Shown: in pieces, positions 7,157 through 13,843 of the stretch
How positions within the stretch are numbered: the stretch's first letter is position 1
Layout: each line of letters starts with the position of its first letter
Origin: DAOTVS01 sp034436375
Lineage (GTDB): Bacteria; Chloroflexota; Anaerolineae; SpSt-313
Length of the DNA: 13,843 nt
Reading direction: 5' to 3'
Assembly (NCBI GenBank): GCA_034436375.1
Contig: DAOTVS010000339.1
Coordinates: 1 to 13,843 of the forward strand
Made by a program: the position numbers and the translations under genes
Notes under the pieces: generated by a model
Told to the model about the DNA's origin: nothing
Databases searched by the model: none
The model's input: the letters and a program-made list of their open reading frames with translations, nothing else

Positions 7157-9771
7157 GCGGTCACATTTTCCACCAGGCGTTCTGCATCGCCCTTTTGCTC
7201 CAGGTCGCCAAACAGATCGCGGATGTGCTCCTCGCGCGCTGTCACCCCGATGGCCTCCCAACGCGCCCCCAGCGACTGACAAGCCAGGCGCATGCCCTCT
7301 GGGTCCTCAAGAAAGGCATAGCGCAGCAGGCGGACCAGCGCAGAGCGCGCTCGAGCCCCTGCCTCATCATATAACGAGGTGGCCTCGACGAGGCGCGCCA
7401 CATGGTACCCGGCGCCGCGCCGTGGCTCCAGCTGCCGCAGAATCAGCTCGCCCCGATGCCAGGCCTTGTCAGAGCGAGCCCATTCCTCATCAACCACCTG
7501 AGGATGGGGATGCTTGAGCAGGCCCGACAGGTAACCGCGGCGCCGTAGCGCCGCTTCTCGCGCCAGAGCGACCTGCTGCTCCGCCTCGCGCACAGCCTTA
7601 CGCTCAACTTCCAGGTCGCCCAGGGCTTTTGTCACATCCCCGGTCAGGGTGGCTACCAGCGCCTGCAGGGCCACAATCTGCTTCAGGGTTGCCGCCTCGC
7701 CACAAGTAGTGCGCGAAAGGGCCCGGCAGCGCTTCGCCAGCGCCCGCCATTCAATATCGCTGGCCGGCACGGCTCGGACCAGGCGTTGGTGCAGCGGCTC
7801 CCAGAGCTGCCACAGCGCCCGCATCCGGCGCCTGAGCTCAACGCGTTCATCATCCACGAGCTTGGCATAGTCCTGCCGCCACGCCGCCAGCTCTTCCTGC
7901 AGGCGCACCAACCCCTCATCGCGCAGTCGTCTATAGTCAGCGTCGGCCGGGCGCAGCGACTCTTGCTCCAGCGCCCGATAGTGAGTCCGGATATCCGCCG
8001 CGAGCCCCCGCAGAGGGGCTGCCAGCGCGTCCTGCGGCAGCTCCTCACTCTGGCGAGCCACCTCTTGCAGCTCCGGCCGCAGCGCATTGAGGCCCTCCGA
8101 CACTTGCCGCTGCATGGACCGGGCGCCGGCCAACGCCGTCGTCACCCATTGTCCCTGATGCGCCAGCGCCTGCCACCGCTGCACAAGCTCATCGCAGAGG
8201 GCTACAGCCTCTGCCATGGCCGCCTCTGTCAGCGCCCCGCGGTCATAGTCGGCCCAAATCCGCGCCCCCTGCTCCATGATCGCCTGGCGCTCGCGGCTAT
8301 AGCGCTCGTACCAGGCCGGATCGACCTGAGCCCAGTTGGCGTGGGCAAACCCCAGCAGATCTTGCCAGGCCCGGGCCAGGCGCTGATGCTCGCTATCGGC
8401 CGCGGCGAGCCGTGCCCGGGCCTCCTGCACACGGCGGCGCTGATCTCGCCAGGCCGACAGGGCCTCGCGCACAGCGCGAATCTCCTCACGGCAACGTTCC
8501 GTTTGCGCCTCGGCATGCCCCAGCAGGGTCGTCACCCCGGCCTCATCCATTGGCTGCTTGCCGGCGCCGCCGGGCCACAGCGCGTTCAGCTGCGCCACAG
8601 CCTGCTCGGCCCGGCGCAGGGCCGCTGTCATTGTCTCCAACTCCACATGGGCCTGCCGGCGCTCCATCTGCACCTGATTGCGCAGTTCGTCCAGGGCCTG
8701 GCCGCACTCCTCGGCAGCCTGGCTCACCTGATGGTCAGCCTCAGCCAGGCGCTCAATCCTTTGCGCCAGCGCCCGCGTCTGGGCTAACAGCACCCACGAT
8801 CGCTGCACGACGTGCTGATAGGCAGCCGCATCGTGCTCGCGATAGCGCAGCGCCAGGGCACTCCTGGCCTGGTACAGAGCCTGGAATGCCGGGCGTACGG
8901 CATCGGCCAACAGGGGGCGCAAGGCCCCCGCCATCGCCTCCGCGCTCGCCAGGGCCTCGGCCAGCCGCTCCTGCCCGCCCAAGGCCTGTTCATGCACCCC
9001 AGTGATCTGTTCAGCCTGCCCCTGCGCCTGGGCCAACCTCGCCAGCAGTTGGGGCCGCAACACCTCAGCCTCAATGGCCATCTGCGGCGCCTCGGCTGCG
9101 CGCGCCGTGCGCAGGCGCTCTACCCACGACATAGCGGCTGCGCGCACCGCCTGCACTTCGTATTGCAGCGGCACCAGCCCCTCCGTGCCGCGCTGCTGCT
9201 CGCGCTCAACCTCCTGCGCCAGCGCTTCGGCCAGCGCCTGCACATCGGCAAGGCCCCGCTGCACTATCAACGGCTTTCGGGCCGCCTCAGCCAACAAACC
9301 TTCCAGTTCATCTGCCAGGCCTTCGGCGCGCGACACCTGCTGCAACAGCCCTTCAGCTGCTGCCAGCTGACGAGTAGCGGCCTCCAGTTGCGACCGGTAA
9401 CTCCCCTTCAGGAGCATCCCCAACCGCAGCCGGGGCAAAGGGCCTGCCTCCACCGGGCACAGGCCCTGCCTCAGCGCATCCAGGCTTTCTGCCAGCTCCC
9501 TGCACACAGCAATCGCTCGCTCATCGGTTTCGGCATAAGGGGCGGCCCGGACCCTATGCGGCGCCTGCGCCATCAGCCTTTCCCAACGCAGCACCAGCGC
9601 CTCAAGGCGCCGGTAGAGCTGGCGTTGGCCCAACTTGAGCTCAACCAGCCTGGCGTAGCAACGCTCCAGCCGGCGGTAGGCGCTTACCTGAAAGCAGGCA
9701 TATCCCCCTGTGGCCAGTACGGCCAGGCTCAGAGCCCCTATCAGCAGCAACGGCAAGAGCCCTGTGGCCAT
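7126..9771 (-). CDS. membrane-anchored coiled-coil protein of unknown function
   Basis: 881 residues. One N-terminal membrane segment (about 4-27, LLPLLLIGALSLAVLATGGY) is followed at once by basic residues (YRRLERCYARL), which predicts an outside N-terminus and a cytoplasmic body, as in EzrA. The rest is almost entirely helical and rich in Ala, Leu, Glu, Gln and Arg, with heptad-like stretches. Scattered conserved-looking tryptophans and short proline breaks give a spectrin-like string of bundles. The architecture resembles the cell-division regulator EzrA but is longer, and I see no signature that proves homology. The ATG at 9771 follows a GAGGGA ribosome-binding site. No catalytic motif is visible. 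A scaffold or envelope-organising role is a guess from shape alone. It is a lone gene, divergent from the ROK kinase. Confidence 0.85.
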   Translation of the reverse strand: MATGLLPLLLIGALSLAVLATGGYACFQVSAYRRLERCYARLVELKLGQRQLYRRLEALVLRWERLMAQAPHRVRAAPYAETDERAIAVCRELAESLDALRQGLCPVEAGPLPRLRLGMLLKGSYRSQLEAATRQLAAAEGLLQQVSRAEGLADELEGLLAEAARKPLIVQRGLADVQALAEALAQEVEREQQRGTEGLVPLQYEVQAVRAAAMSWVERLRTARAAEAPQMAIEAEVLRPQLLARLAQAQGQAEQITGVHEQALGGQERLAEALASAEAMAGALRPLLADAVRPAFQALYQARSALALRYREHDAAAYQHVVQRSWVLLAQTRALAQRIERLAEADHQVSQAAEECGQALDELRNQVQMERRQAHVELETMTAALRRAEQAVAQLNALWPGGAGKQPMDEAGVTTLLGHAEAQTERCREEIRAVREALSAWRDQRRRVQEARARLAAADSEHQRLARAWQDLLGFAHANWAQVDPAWYERYSRERQAIMEQGARIWADYDRGALTEAAMAEAVALCDELVQRWQALAHQGQWVTTALAGARSMQRQVSEGLNALRPELQEVARQSEELPQDALAAPLRGLAADIRTHYRALEQESLRPADADYRRLRDEGLVRLQEELAAWRQDYAKLVDDERVELRRRMRALWQLWEPLHQRLVRAVPASDIEWRALAKRCRALSRTTCGEAATLKQIVALQALVATLTGDVTKALGDLEVERKAVREAEQQVALAREAALRRRGYLSGLLKHPHPQVVDEEWARSDKAWHRGELILRQLEPRRGAGYHVARLVEATSLYDEAGARARSALVRLLRYAFLEDPEGMRLACQSLGARWEAIGVTAREEHIRDLFGDLEQKGDAERLVENVTAYLNERESAR

Positions 9772-9786
9772 TCCATCCCTCTTCTA

Positions 9787-9802
9787 CGACGCTCCGGCGT
9801 CG
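9787..9802 (-). promoter_or_regulatory. hairpin just upstream of the coiled-coil gene's ribosome-binding site
   Basis: A perfect 6-bp stem CGACGC/GCGTCG with a 4-nt loop lies 16 nt before the ATG, immediately ahead of the GAGGGA ribosome-binding site on the minus strand. If the leader is transcribed this stem could modulate ribosome access. It may be chance. Confidence 0.3.
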
Positions 9803-9901
9803 AGCTTTCGTGTGGGCCAGAGATCGTATCTTCGTGCCTGAATCGGAGCCAAGGAGAACCGCATACTTTGCGGGACGTACCGGCGGCCCGCCTTGAGTGC
9901 G

Positions 9902-9912
9902 GTATAGTATAC
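9902..9912. promoter_or_regulatory. AT-rich palindrome between divergent genes
   Basis: GTATAGTATAC is an 11-bp inverted repeat (arms GTATA/TATAC around one G) in the 254-bp gap between the coiled-coil gene and the ROK kinase. It contains overlapping -10-like hexamers on both strands (plus TATAGT at 9903-9908 and TATACT at 9908-9913; minus TATACT at 9911-9906). No good -35 is paired with any of them. It could be an operator or the -10 of the coiled-coil gene, which would give a leader of about 130 nt. Confidence 0.35.
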
Positions 9913-9963
9913 TGCAAACTGTGCCCAAACGCCATGCAAAAGCGCTTTTCCATGAGTCGCTTA

Positions 9964-9993
9964 TTCGCCATCATTGCCTGCCTGTGCTAGAAT
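9964..9993 (+). promoter_or_regulatory. promoter of the ROK kinase gene
   Basis: An extended -10, TGC followed by TAGAAT (9988-9993), with a weak -35 TTCGCC (9964-9969) at an 18-bp spacing. The predicted start near 10000 leaves a leader of about 26 nt, containing AAAGGTG (10013-10019) ahead of the ATG. Confidence 0.6.
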
Positions 9994-10025
9994 CACTCTC
10001 ACACTCAGAGGGAAAGGTGTAGATC

Positions 10026-11030
10026 ATGGAGACCGGCTCATCATCGCTCTCGACACCGGGCGCCCAGCCGCTCTGCCTGGCCCTGGATTTCGGCGGCACC
10101 AAGCTGGCCGCCGGCTTGGTCAACTGGCAGACGGGGGGCATACTGCGCCAGGCCCGCTGCGCCACATCATCCCAAGTCGGGGCCCACGGGCAGATCGCGG
10201 ACATGCTGTCTTTGGTGCGCGACCAGCTCAGGCCAAGCCTGCAGGAAAAGAACAGCTTGCGGGGCGTGGGGGTGAGCTTTGGCGGCCCAGTCGATGTGGA
10301 ACAAGGCCTCGTCCTGCTCTCACATCACGTAACGGGTTGGGAGAACCTCCCCCTGGTAGCCCGCCTGCAGCAAGAGATAGGCCTGCCAGTCTACATGGAA
10401 AACGATGCCAACGCCATCTGCCTGGGGGAATACCGCTACGGAGCGGGCAAAGGCGTGCAGGACCTGGTCTACCTGACTGTCAGCACTGGCATCGGCGGCG
10501 GGGTGGTGTTGGGCGGCCAGCTCTGGCGCGGCAGTCACGGCATGGCCGGCGAGATAGGCCACATGGTTGTGCGCCCCAATGGAGCGCCCTGCACCTGCGG
10601 CAACCGCGGCTGCCTCGAGGCCCTCGCCGCGGGGCCCGCCATCGCGCGCCGTGCGCACGAGGCCCTGGCGCAGGCCGCCAAACCCTCTCCCCTGCTGCAA
10701 CTGGCCGGCGGCGACCCGGCCGCCATCACTGCAGAGATGGTCTTTCGCGCCGCACGGGGGGGCGACCCGCTGGCCGCGCAGGTCGTGGAACAGGTCGCCG
10801 AGGACCTCGGCCTCGCCATCGCCATGCTCTGCAGCGTGGTCGACCCGGCGCGCGTCATCCTGGGCGGCGGCGTCGCCAAGGCCGGCGAGCAGCTCCTGCA
10901 GCCCGTCCGCCGTGCCTTTGCCCGCTACGCCTTCCCCATGCTCGCGGATCGGGTCAGCATCGTGCAGGCCGCCGCTCTCGATGAAGGAGGGCTGCTGGGC
11001 GCCGCCGCGCTCGTCGCGAACGGCACCTGA
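10026..11030 (+). CDS. ROK family sugar kinase, probable glucokinase
   Basis: Phosphorylates a hexose, most likely glucose to glucose-6-phosphate with ATP, feeding glycolysis in the cytoplasm. 334 residues, slightly longer than typical ROK kinases because of a Ser-rich N-terminus. Motifs: phosphate loop LDFGGTKLAAG (20-30); VSFGGPVD (83-90); MENDANAICLGE (124-135) with the likely catalytic Asp127; STGIGGGVVLGG (153-164); GEIGHMVV (175-182); and the ROK zinc site H179 with C189, C191 and C196 in CTCGNRGCLE. A second ATP-binding glycine segment is VILGGGVAKAGEQLL near 276-290. No N-terminal helix-turn-helix is present, so it is a kinase rather than a ROK repressor. Substrate specificity (glucose, mannose, N-acetylglucosamine or another sugar) cannot be read with certainty. 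Confidence 0.92.
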   Translation: METGSSSLSTPGAQPLCLALDFGGTKLAAGLVNWQTGGILRQARCATSSQVGAHGQIADMLSLVRDQLRPSLQEKNSLRGVGVSFGGPVDVEQGLVLLSHHVTGWENLPLVARLQQEIGLPVYMENDANAICLGEYRYGAGKGVQDLVYLTVSTGIGGGVVLGGQLWRGSHGMAGEIGHMVVRPNGAPCTCGNRGCLEALAAGPAIARRAHEALAQAAKPSPLLQLAGGDPAAITAEMVFRAARGGDPLAAQVVEQVAEDLGLAIAMLCSVVDPARVILGGGVAKAGEQLLQPVRRAFARYAFPMLADRVSIVQAAALDEGGLLGAAALVANGT

Positions 11031-11137
11031 TCTGCTGGGGTTGCCTCCAGCTGAGGCTTGATCCATTGCTGGCGCAACGTCGCGCCATCGGCCAGGTTAT
11101 CGTCGTATAGCCGGCAGCCCAGGTCGTGCAGAGCCAT
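11031..11137 (-). other. possible gene remnant or short reading frame
   Basis: On the minus strand an ATG at 11137 opens a frame whose first 35 or so residues lie between genes and look protein-like (LGCRLYDDNLADGATLRQQW). It then runs antisense into the ROK gene and stops at 10925. A frame that loses its character on entering a neighbour suggests the front piece of a truncated gene. AGG lies 6 nt before the ATG, so a small expressed protein is not excluded. I do not recognise it. Confidence 0.25.
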
Positions 11138-11232
11138 GGATTGCCTGCAGGCCGGGTTCGCTGCCCGTTTCCTTTACCAGGGTACCCCTCCAGAATTGAA
11201 AACCATTACCGTCTACAACGGGAGCCAACGCT

Positions 11233-11262
11233 GATGCGCCCGCATCTGTGAAATGCTATACG
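11233..11262 (+). promoter_or_regulatory. cmr operon promoter with an overlapping inverted repeat
   Basis: An extended -10, TGC then TATACG (11257-11262), lies upstream of cmr1 and gives a leader of about 20 nt. The position of the -35 is occupied by the inverted repeat GATGCGCCCGCATC (11233-11246) rather than by a recognisable -35 hexamer. A repeat placed there could be an operator for a repressor or activator. Confidence 0.5.
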
Positions 11263-11288
11263 GGCAGGAGCAGCCAAAGGAGGACGAT

Positions 11289-12224
11289 ATGCCCCAAGCC
11301 ACGATAACCCTGGAGACGGTGACACCCCTCTTCTTAGCAGGTGCGGAGCCGCGGGGAACGCCCGAGTTACGCGCGCCAGCCTTTCGCGGCGCCTTGCGCT
11401 ACTGGCTGCGGGCGGCGTTGGGCGGAGCGATCGGCGATCAGAACCTCAAGGGCCTGCACCGCTTGGAAAGCGCCGTATTTGGCAGCACCGATGGCGGCTC
11501 GCCGATCCACTTGCGCTTACATGGTAGCCTGGCGCCGACGAAAGCCAAGATTCTCCCCCACAAAGAAGGCCGTCAGGCAGGCGAGCGCCCAGCCTTTAGA
11601 GAGGGCCAGCAGTTTGAGCTCCAGATGCGCCTGCTCCGCAGCACGGAGGCTGCTGTCTGGCAGGCTGCATGTTCCGCACTCGAGCTGGCCCTCACCTTTG
11701 GAGGCATTGGGCTGCGCTCACGGCGCGGTTACGGCACGTTGCGCATTGCCCAATCCTCCGATCCAGCACTGATCTCGCTGTCACCCACCACTCGCGAGGG
11801 ATGGGAAAGCCATATAGAGCGGGTGTGCCAGAGGGCCATTGCGGCAGCGCAAGGCCTGGCTCAGCTCCGCGAGGAGCGATTGGCCCCGCTGCCGACCAGC
11901 CCGACATCCTTCCCTTGCGCCAACACCCTCAGCCAGATACGGCTCACCGATAACGATCGTGCAGGTTCGCCGGGCGCATCCTCGGCCATGGGCGCCGTAA
12001 CGTGGTTCATGAAAAGCGTGTCCCAATCTCCGGCCCTCGGTGGCATCAACCCCCGCCAGGCTTCTCCCCTGTGGGTGCGGCCGGTCCTGGTCGATGGCCA
12101 CTATGAGCTCCTGCTCCTGCTCTTGCCCTCCAGGTTGAAAGCAGGGCAGGACTATGCCTTTGTAGACCGATTCCTGGACCGATACACTCCCCGCAAGCTG
12201 CAGGTGAAAGGCTGGAACGCATGA
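11289..12224 (+). CDS. cmr1: type III-B CRISPR RAMP protein Cmr1
   Basis: Subunit of the Cmr interference complex, a Cas7-group RAMP protein that sits at the head of the complex near the 3' end of the crRNA. 311 residues, on the short side for Cmr1. The N-terminus has the RAMP start TITLETVTPLFLAGAEPRG (5-23) and the Cmr1 signature LRAPAFRGALRYWLRA (27-42). The glycine-rich loop GGIGLRSRRGYGTL is at 138-151. The C-terminal part (about 230-311) is a second, more diverged RAMP fold. The ATG at 11289 is fixed by AAAGGAGG at 11276-11283. It is the first gene of the operon, and its TGA overlaps the ATG of cmr2 (ATGA), a sign of translational coupling. Confidence 0.9.
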   Translation: MPQATITLETVTPLFLAGAEPRGTPELRAPAFRGALRYWLRAALGGAIGDQNLKGLHRLESAVFGSTDGGSPIHLRLHGSLAPTKAKILPHKEGRQAGERPAFREGQQFELQMRLLRSTEAAVWQAACSALELALTFGGIGLRSRRGYGTLRIAQSSDPALISLSPTTREGWESHIERVCQRAIAAAQGLAQLREERLAPLPTSPTSFPCANTLSQIRLTDNDRAGSPGASSAMGAVTWFMKSVSQSPALGGINPRQASPLWVRPVLVDGHYELLLLLLPSRLKAGQDYAFVDRFLDRYTPRKLQVKGWNA

Positions 12225-13843
12225 CTGACTCAATTCTGATCTTCACCTTCAGTCCCGTCCAATCCTTCATCAGCGAGGCGCGGCGAACCGCGGACCTGTA
12301 CGTGGGCAGCCGCATCCTGGTAGAACTGGCCACGGCTGCCGGCCGAGCCATCGTCGAGAATGGCGGCGGCGGGCGCGAGGACAGGCCGTTGATCTATCCA
12401 GCTGTCCTGGAAGCCCAGGATGTACCGAACAAGCTGGTGGCGCGGGTCCCCTGGGAAAGAGCTGAGGAAATCGCCGCGAAAGCCCGGCAGGCCCTCCTCG
12501 ACAAGTGGAAAGAGATCGCGGCGACGGCCTGCGATTGGCTCAAGGAGAAAGGGCCGCCGCCCGATCAGACGTGGTCGGAGATCTGGGAGAGGCAGATCGG
12601 GCGCCATTGGGAGGTGTACTGGTCAGTCGCCCTCTGGGATGGTGATTATGTCCCCGCCTACCGGCTGGCCAGCCGTGGCCTGGACGCGGCCAAGCGCACA
12701 CGCGCCTTCGACCCCAGCGAGGAAGGCGACCGCAAGGACTCGCTCAGCGGACGGCGCACAGCCCTGCGCTTAGGGGGCACGAAGCAAGATGCCCGCTGGT
12801 ATTGGGGCCAGATTGCCGGGCAGGTCGAACCCGCGCGTCTGCGCCCTGAGGGCAAAGAGCGCCTGGATGCCATCGGGGCGGTGAAGCGCTTCTGCGAGCT
12901 GGCTCGGAAAAAGGGCTTTGCCTCCACCAGCAGCGTCGCTGCCGCCGATTATGTCGCCATGCTGGACCGTGCGCCGCAGGAGGTGATGGCCCACCAGCGC
13001 GCCGTAGAGGATCTCCTGGGCAACTGCCTTCATCCACTGAACACCTCCGCCAGCTGGCCCTACGACGGCAACCTGCTGTACGAGGAGACCTTTACGCGCG
13101 CACGGCTGAGGGAGGACTATAACCTTCAGACCCCAGACCAGCACCTGCTGGACCGGGCCAAAGCGACCCTGAGGAATCTGTTCACGGCCACAGAGCGCCA
13201 GCCCTCGCCCTACTATGCGATCATCGTCTTGGATGGCGACAACATGGGAGCACAGGTCGCCGCTTGCGAAAGCGCCGAGCAGCACCGCGAGTTGAGCGAA
13301 AAGCTGAGCCGCTTTGCCAGGACGGTCGGCAATGGCCTGGGGCGCCAGGGCGAGGGTTCATGGGGTTACCACGCCCAGCTGGTGTACAACGGGGGCGATG
13401 ACGTGCTGGTGCTCTCTCCGCTGGCTGAGGCGCTCGATCTGGCGCAAAGACTGGCCGGTGAGTTCGAGCAGACGGTCGGCGCCACCGTCTCCGCCGGCAT
13501 TGCCATCGCCCATCATCTCTACCCCCTCGATGCCGCCCTGCGCGCCGCCCGGCGGGCGGAGAAGCAAGCCAAGGGCGTGGAGGGCAAGGCTGCCCTCTGC
13601 GTGCATGTGCTCAAGCGCAGTGGGCAGACCCGCGAGATGCGCAGCCGCTGGCAGGATATGGGAGACAATATGGCCAGGCTGGTGGAACTCTTCCGGGATG
13701 ACTCGGACGGGGGGGCGCAGCTCGCTGCAGGCTTGGCCTATGACCTGCTGGCCGTTGCTCCGGCGTTGCCAGAGGCCGATGACAAGCTGGCCGCCGAATT
13801 GAGGCGGCTGCTGAGGCGCCATCGCAACCGGCGCCACCCCCAG
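12221..13843 (+). CDS. cmr2: type III-B Cas10 (Cmr2), C-terminus beyond the window
   Basis: Large subunit of the Cmr complex, which on target RNA binding makes cyclic oligoadenylates from ATP. 541 residues are visible with no stop; the frame runs off the right edge. The N-terminus (ILIFTFSPVQSFISEARRTA, 5-24) matches the Cmr2 N-terminal domain. The first palm-domain region carries IIVLDGDNMG (334-343). The cyclase motif GGDD (391-394, in YNGGDDVLVL) is intact. The Cmr2-typical AHHLYPLDAALRAARRAEKQ follows. There is no N-terminal HD nuclease domain, and no CxxC pair where the zinc finger of many Cas10 proteins lies; the segment before IGAVKRF (218-224) has none. It is therefore predicted to signal but not to cut DNA. 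It overlaps cmr1 by 4 bp. Confidence 0.93.
   Translation, partial: MTDSILIFTFSPVQSFISEARRTADLYVGSRILVELATAAGRAIVENGGGGREDRPLIYPAVLEAQDVPNKLVARVPWERAEEIAAKARQALLDKWKEIAATACDWLKEKGPPPDQTWSEIWERQIGRHWEVYWSVALWDGDYVPAYRLASRGLDAAKRTRAFDPSEEGDRKDSLSGRRTALRLGGTKQDARWYWGQIAGQVEPARLRPEGKERLDAIGAVKRFCELARKKGFASTSSVAAADYVAMLDRAPQEVMAHQRAVEDLLGNCLHPLNTSASWPYDGNLLYEETFTRARLREDYNLQTPDQHLLDRAKATLRNLFTATERQPSPYYAIIVLDGDNMGAQVAACESAEQHRELSEKLSRFARTVGNGLGRQGEGSWGYHAQLVYNGGDDVLVLSPLAEALDLAQRLAGEFEQTVGATVSAGIAIAHHLYPLDAALRAARRAEKQAKGVEGKAALCVHVLKRSGQTREMRSRWQDMGDNMARLVELFRDDSDGGAQLAAGLAYDLLAVAPALPEADDKLAAELRRLLRRHRNRRHPQ

Noticed and set aside
8812..9990. Plus-strand open frame of about 392 codons opposite the coiled-coil gene
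   Set aside because: Its Gln-, Arg- and Leu-rich translation is the expected shadow of a helical Ala/Leu/Glu-rich protein on the other strand; it has no motif and no convincing start.
9974..10984. Second plus-strand frame overlapping the ROK kinase gene
   Set aside because: The kinase frame carries all ROK motifs and the ribosome-binding site; this frame gives an Arg- and Pro-rich translation typical of a shifted G+C-rich frame.
11034..11051. Short GCTGG/CCAGC hairpin just after the ROK kinase stop, as a terminator
   Set aside because: The stem is only 5 bp plus a bulged pair and no T-run follows, too weak to call.
11190..11203. ATTGAAAA-type sequence resembling the 3' end of some CRISPR repeats upstream of cmr1
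   Set aside because: It occurs once, with no second copy and no spacer periodicity in the gap, so it is not evidence of an array.

Overview
The window is a G+C-rich, gene-dense bacterial chromosome segment. Hand counts give about 77% G+C in the sugar-kinase gene (10861-10920) but only about 53% in a small-gene pair (3181-3240). The gene mix is a Tex-type RNA-binding protein, a ROK sugar kinase, GT4 and GT9 glycosyltransferases, a large membrane-anchored coiled-coil protein and a type III-B CRISPR (Cmr) locus. With canonical -35/-10 promoters, this suggests a free-living bacterium, possibly a member of the Chloroflexota. The phylum is an inference from overall character; no marker here proves it.

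Layout, left to right. 1-365 has no gene but contains two short hairpins and a nested inverted-repeat element (181-326). An MFS permease follows (366-1712, +), then tRNA-Lys(UUU) with a near-ideal promoter (1782-1856). A GT9 glycosyltransferase on the minus strand (1868-2929) ends 11 bp from the tRNA. A structured leader precedes two tandem paralogous small genes of unknown function (3130-3378 and 3402-3647, +). A 19-bp-arm palindrome separates them from the convergent tex gene (3738-5897, -). Divergent from tex is a GT4 glycosyltransferase (6125-7156, +). Its 3' end overlaps by 31 bp the end of an 881-residue membrane-anchored coiled-coil protein (7126-9771, -). Divergent from that is a ROK-family glucokinase-like gene (10026-11030, +). 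The right end is the start of a Cmr operon: cmr1 (11289-12224) and cmr2/cas10 (12221 to the window edge), joined by an ATGA overlap.

How the genes work together. Most of the window is ordinary: monocistronic housekeeping or envelope genes, each with its own promoter or a strong ribosome-binding site. Four promoters (tRNA-Lys, tex, ROK kinase, cmr) share an extended -10 of the form TGCTA-. The three that drive protein genes predict 5' leaders of only about 20-26 nt. The cmr genes begin an interference complex in which Cmr1 is a RAMP (Cas7-like) subunit and Cas10 carries an intact GGDD cyclase motif. Cas10 shows neither an N-terminal HD nuclease domain nor CxxC zinc-finger pairs. It is therefore predicted to act through cyclic oligoadenylate signalling, with the remaining Cmr subunits, effectors and array outside the window.

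Most worth a second look are the tandem small-protein pair and its leader, the HD-less Cas10 with an operator-like repeat in its promoter, the coiled-coil membrane protein, and the nested inverted-repeat element at the left end. I see no CRISPR array, insertion sequence or prophage gene in the window.
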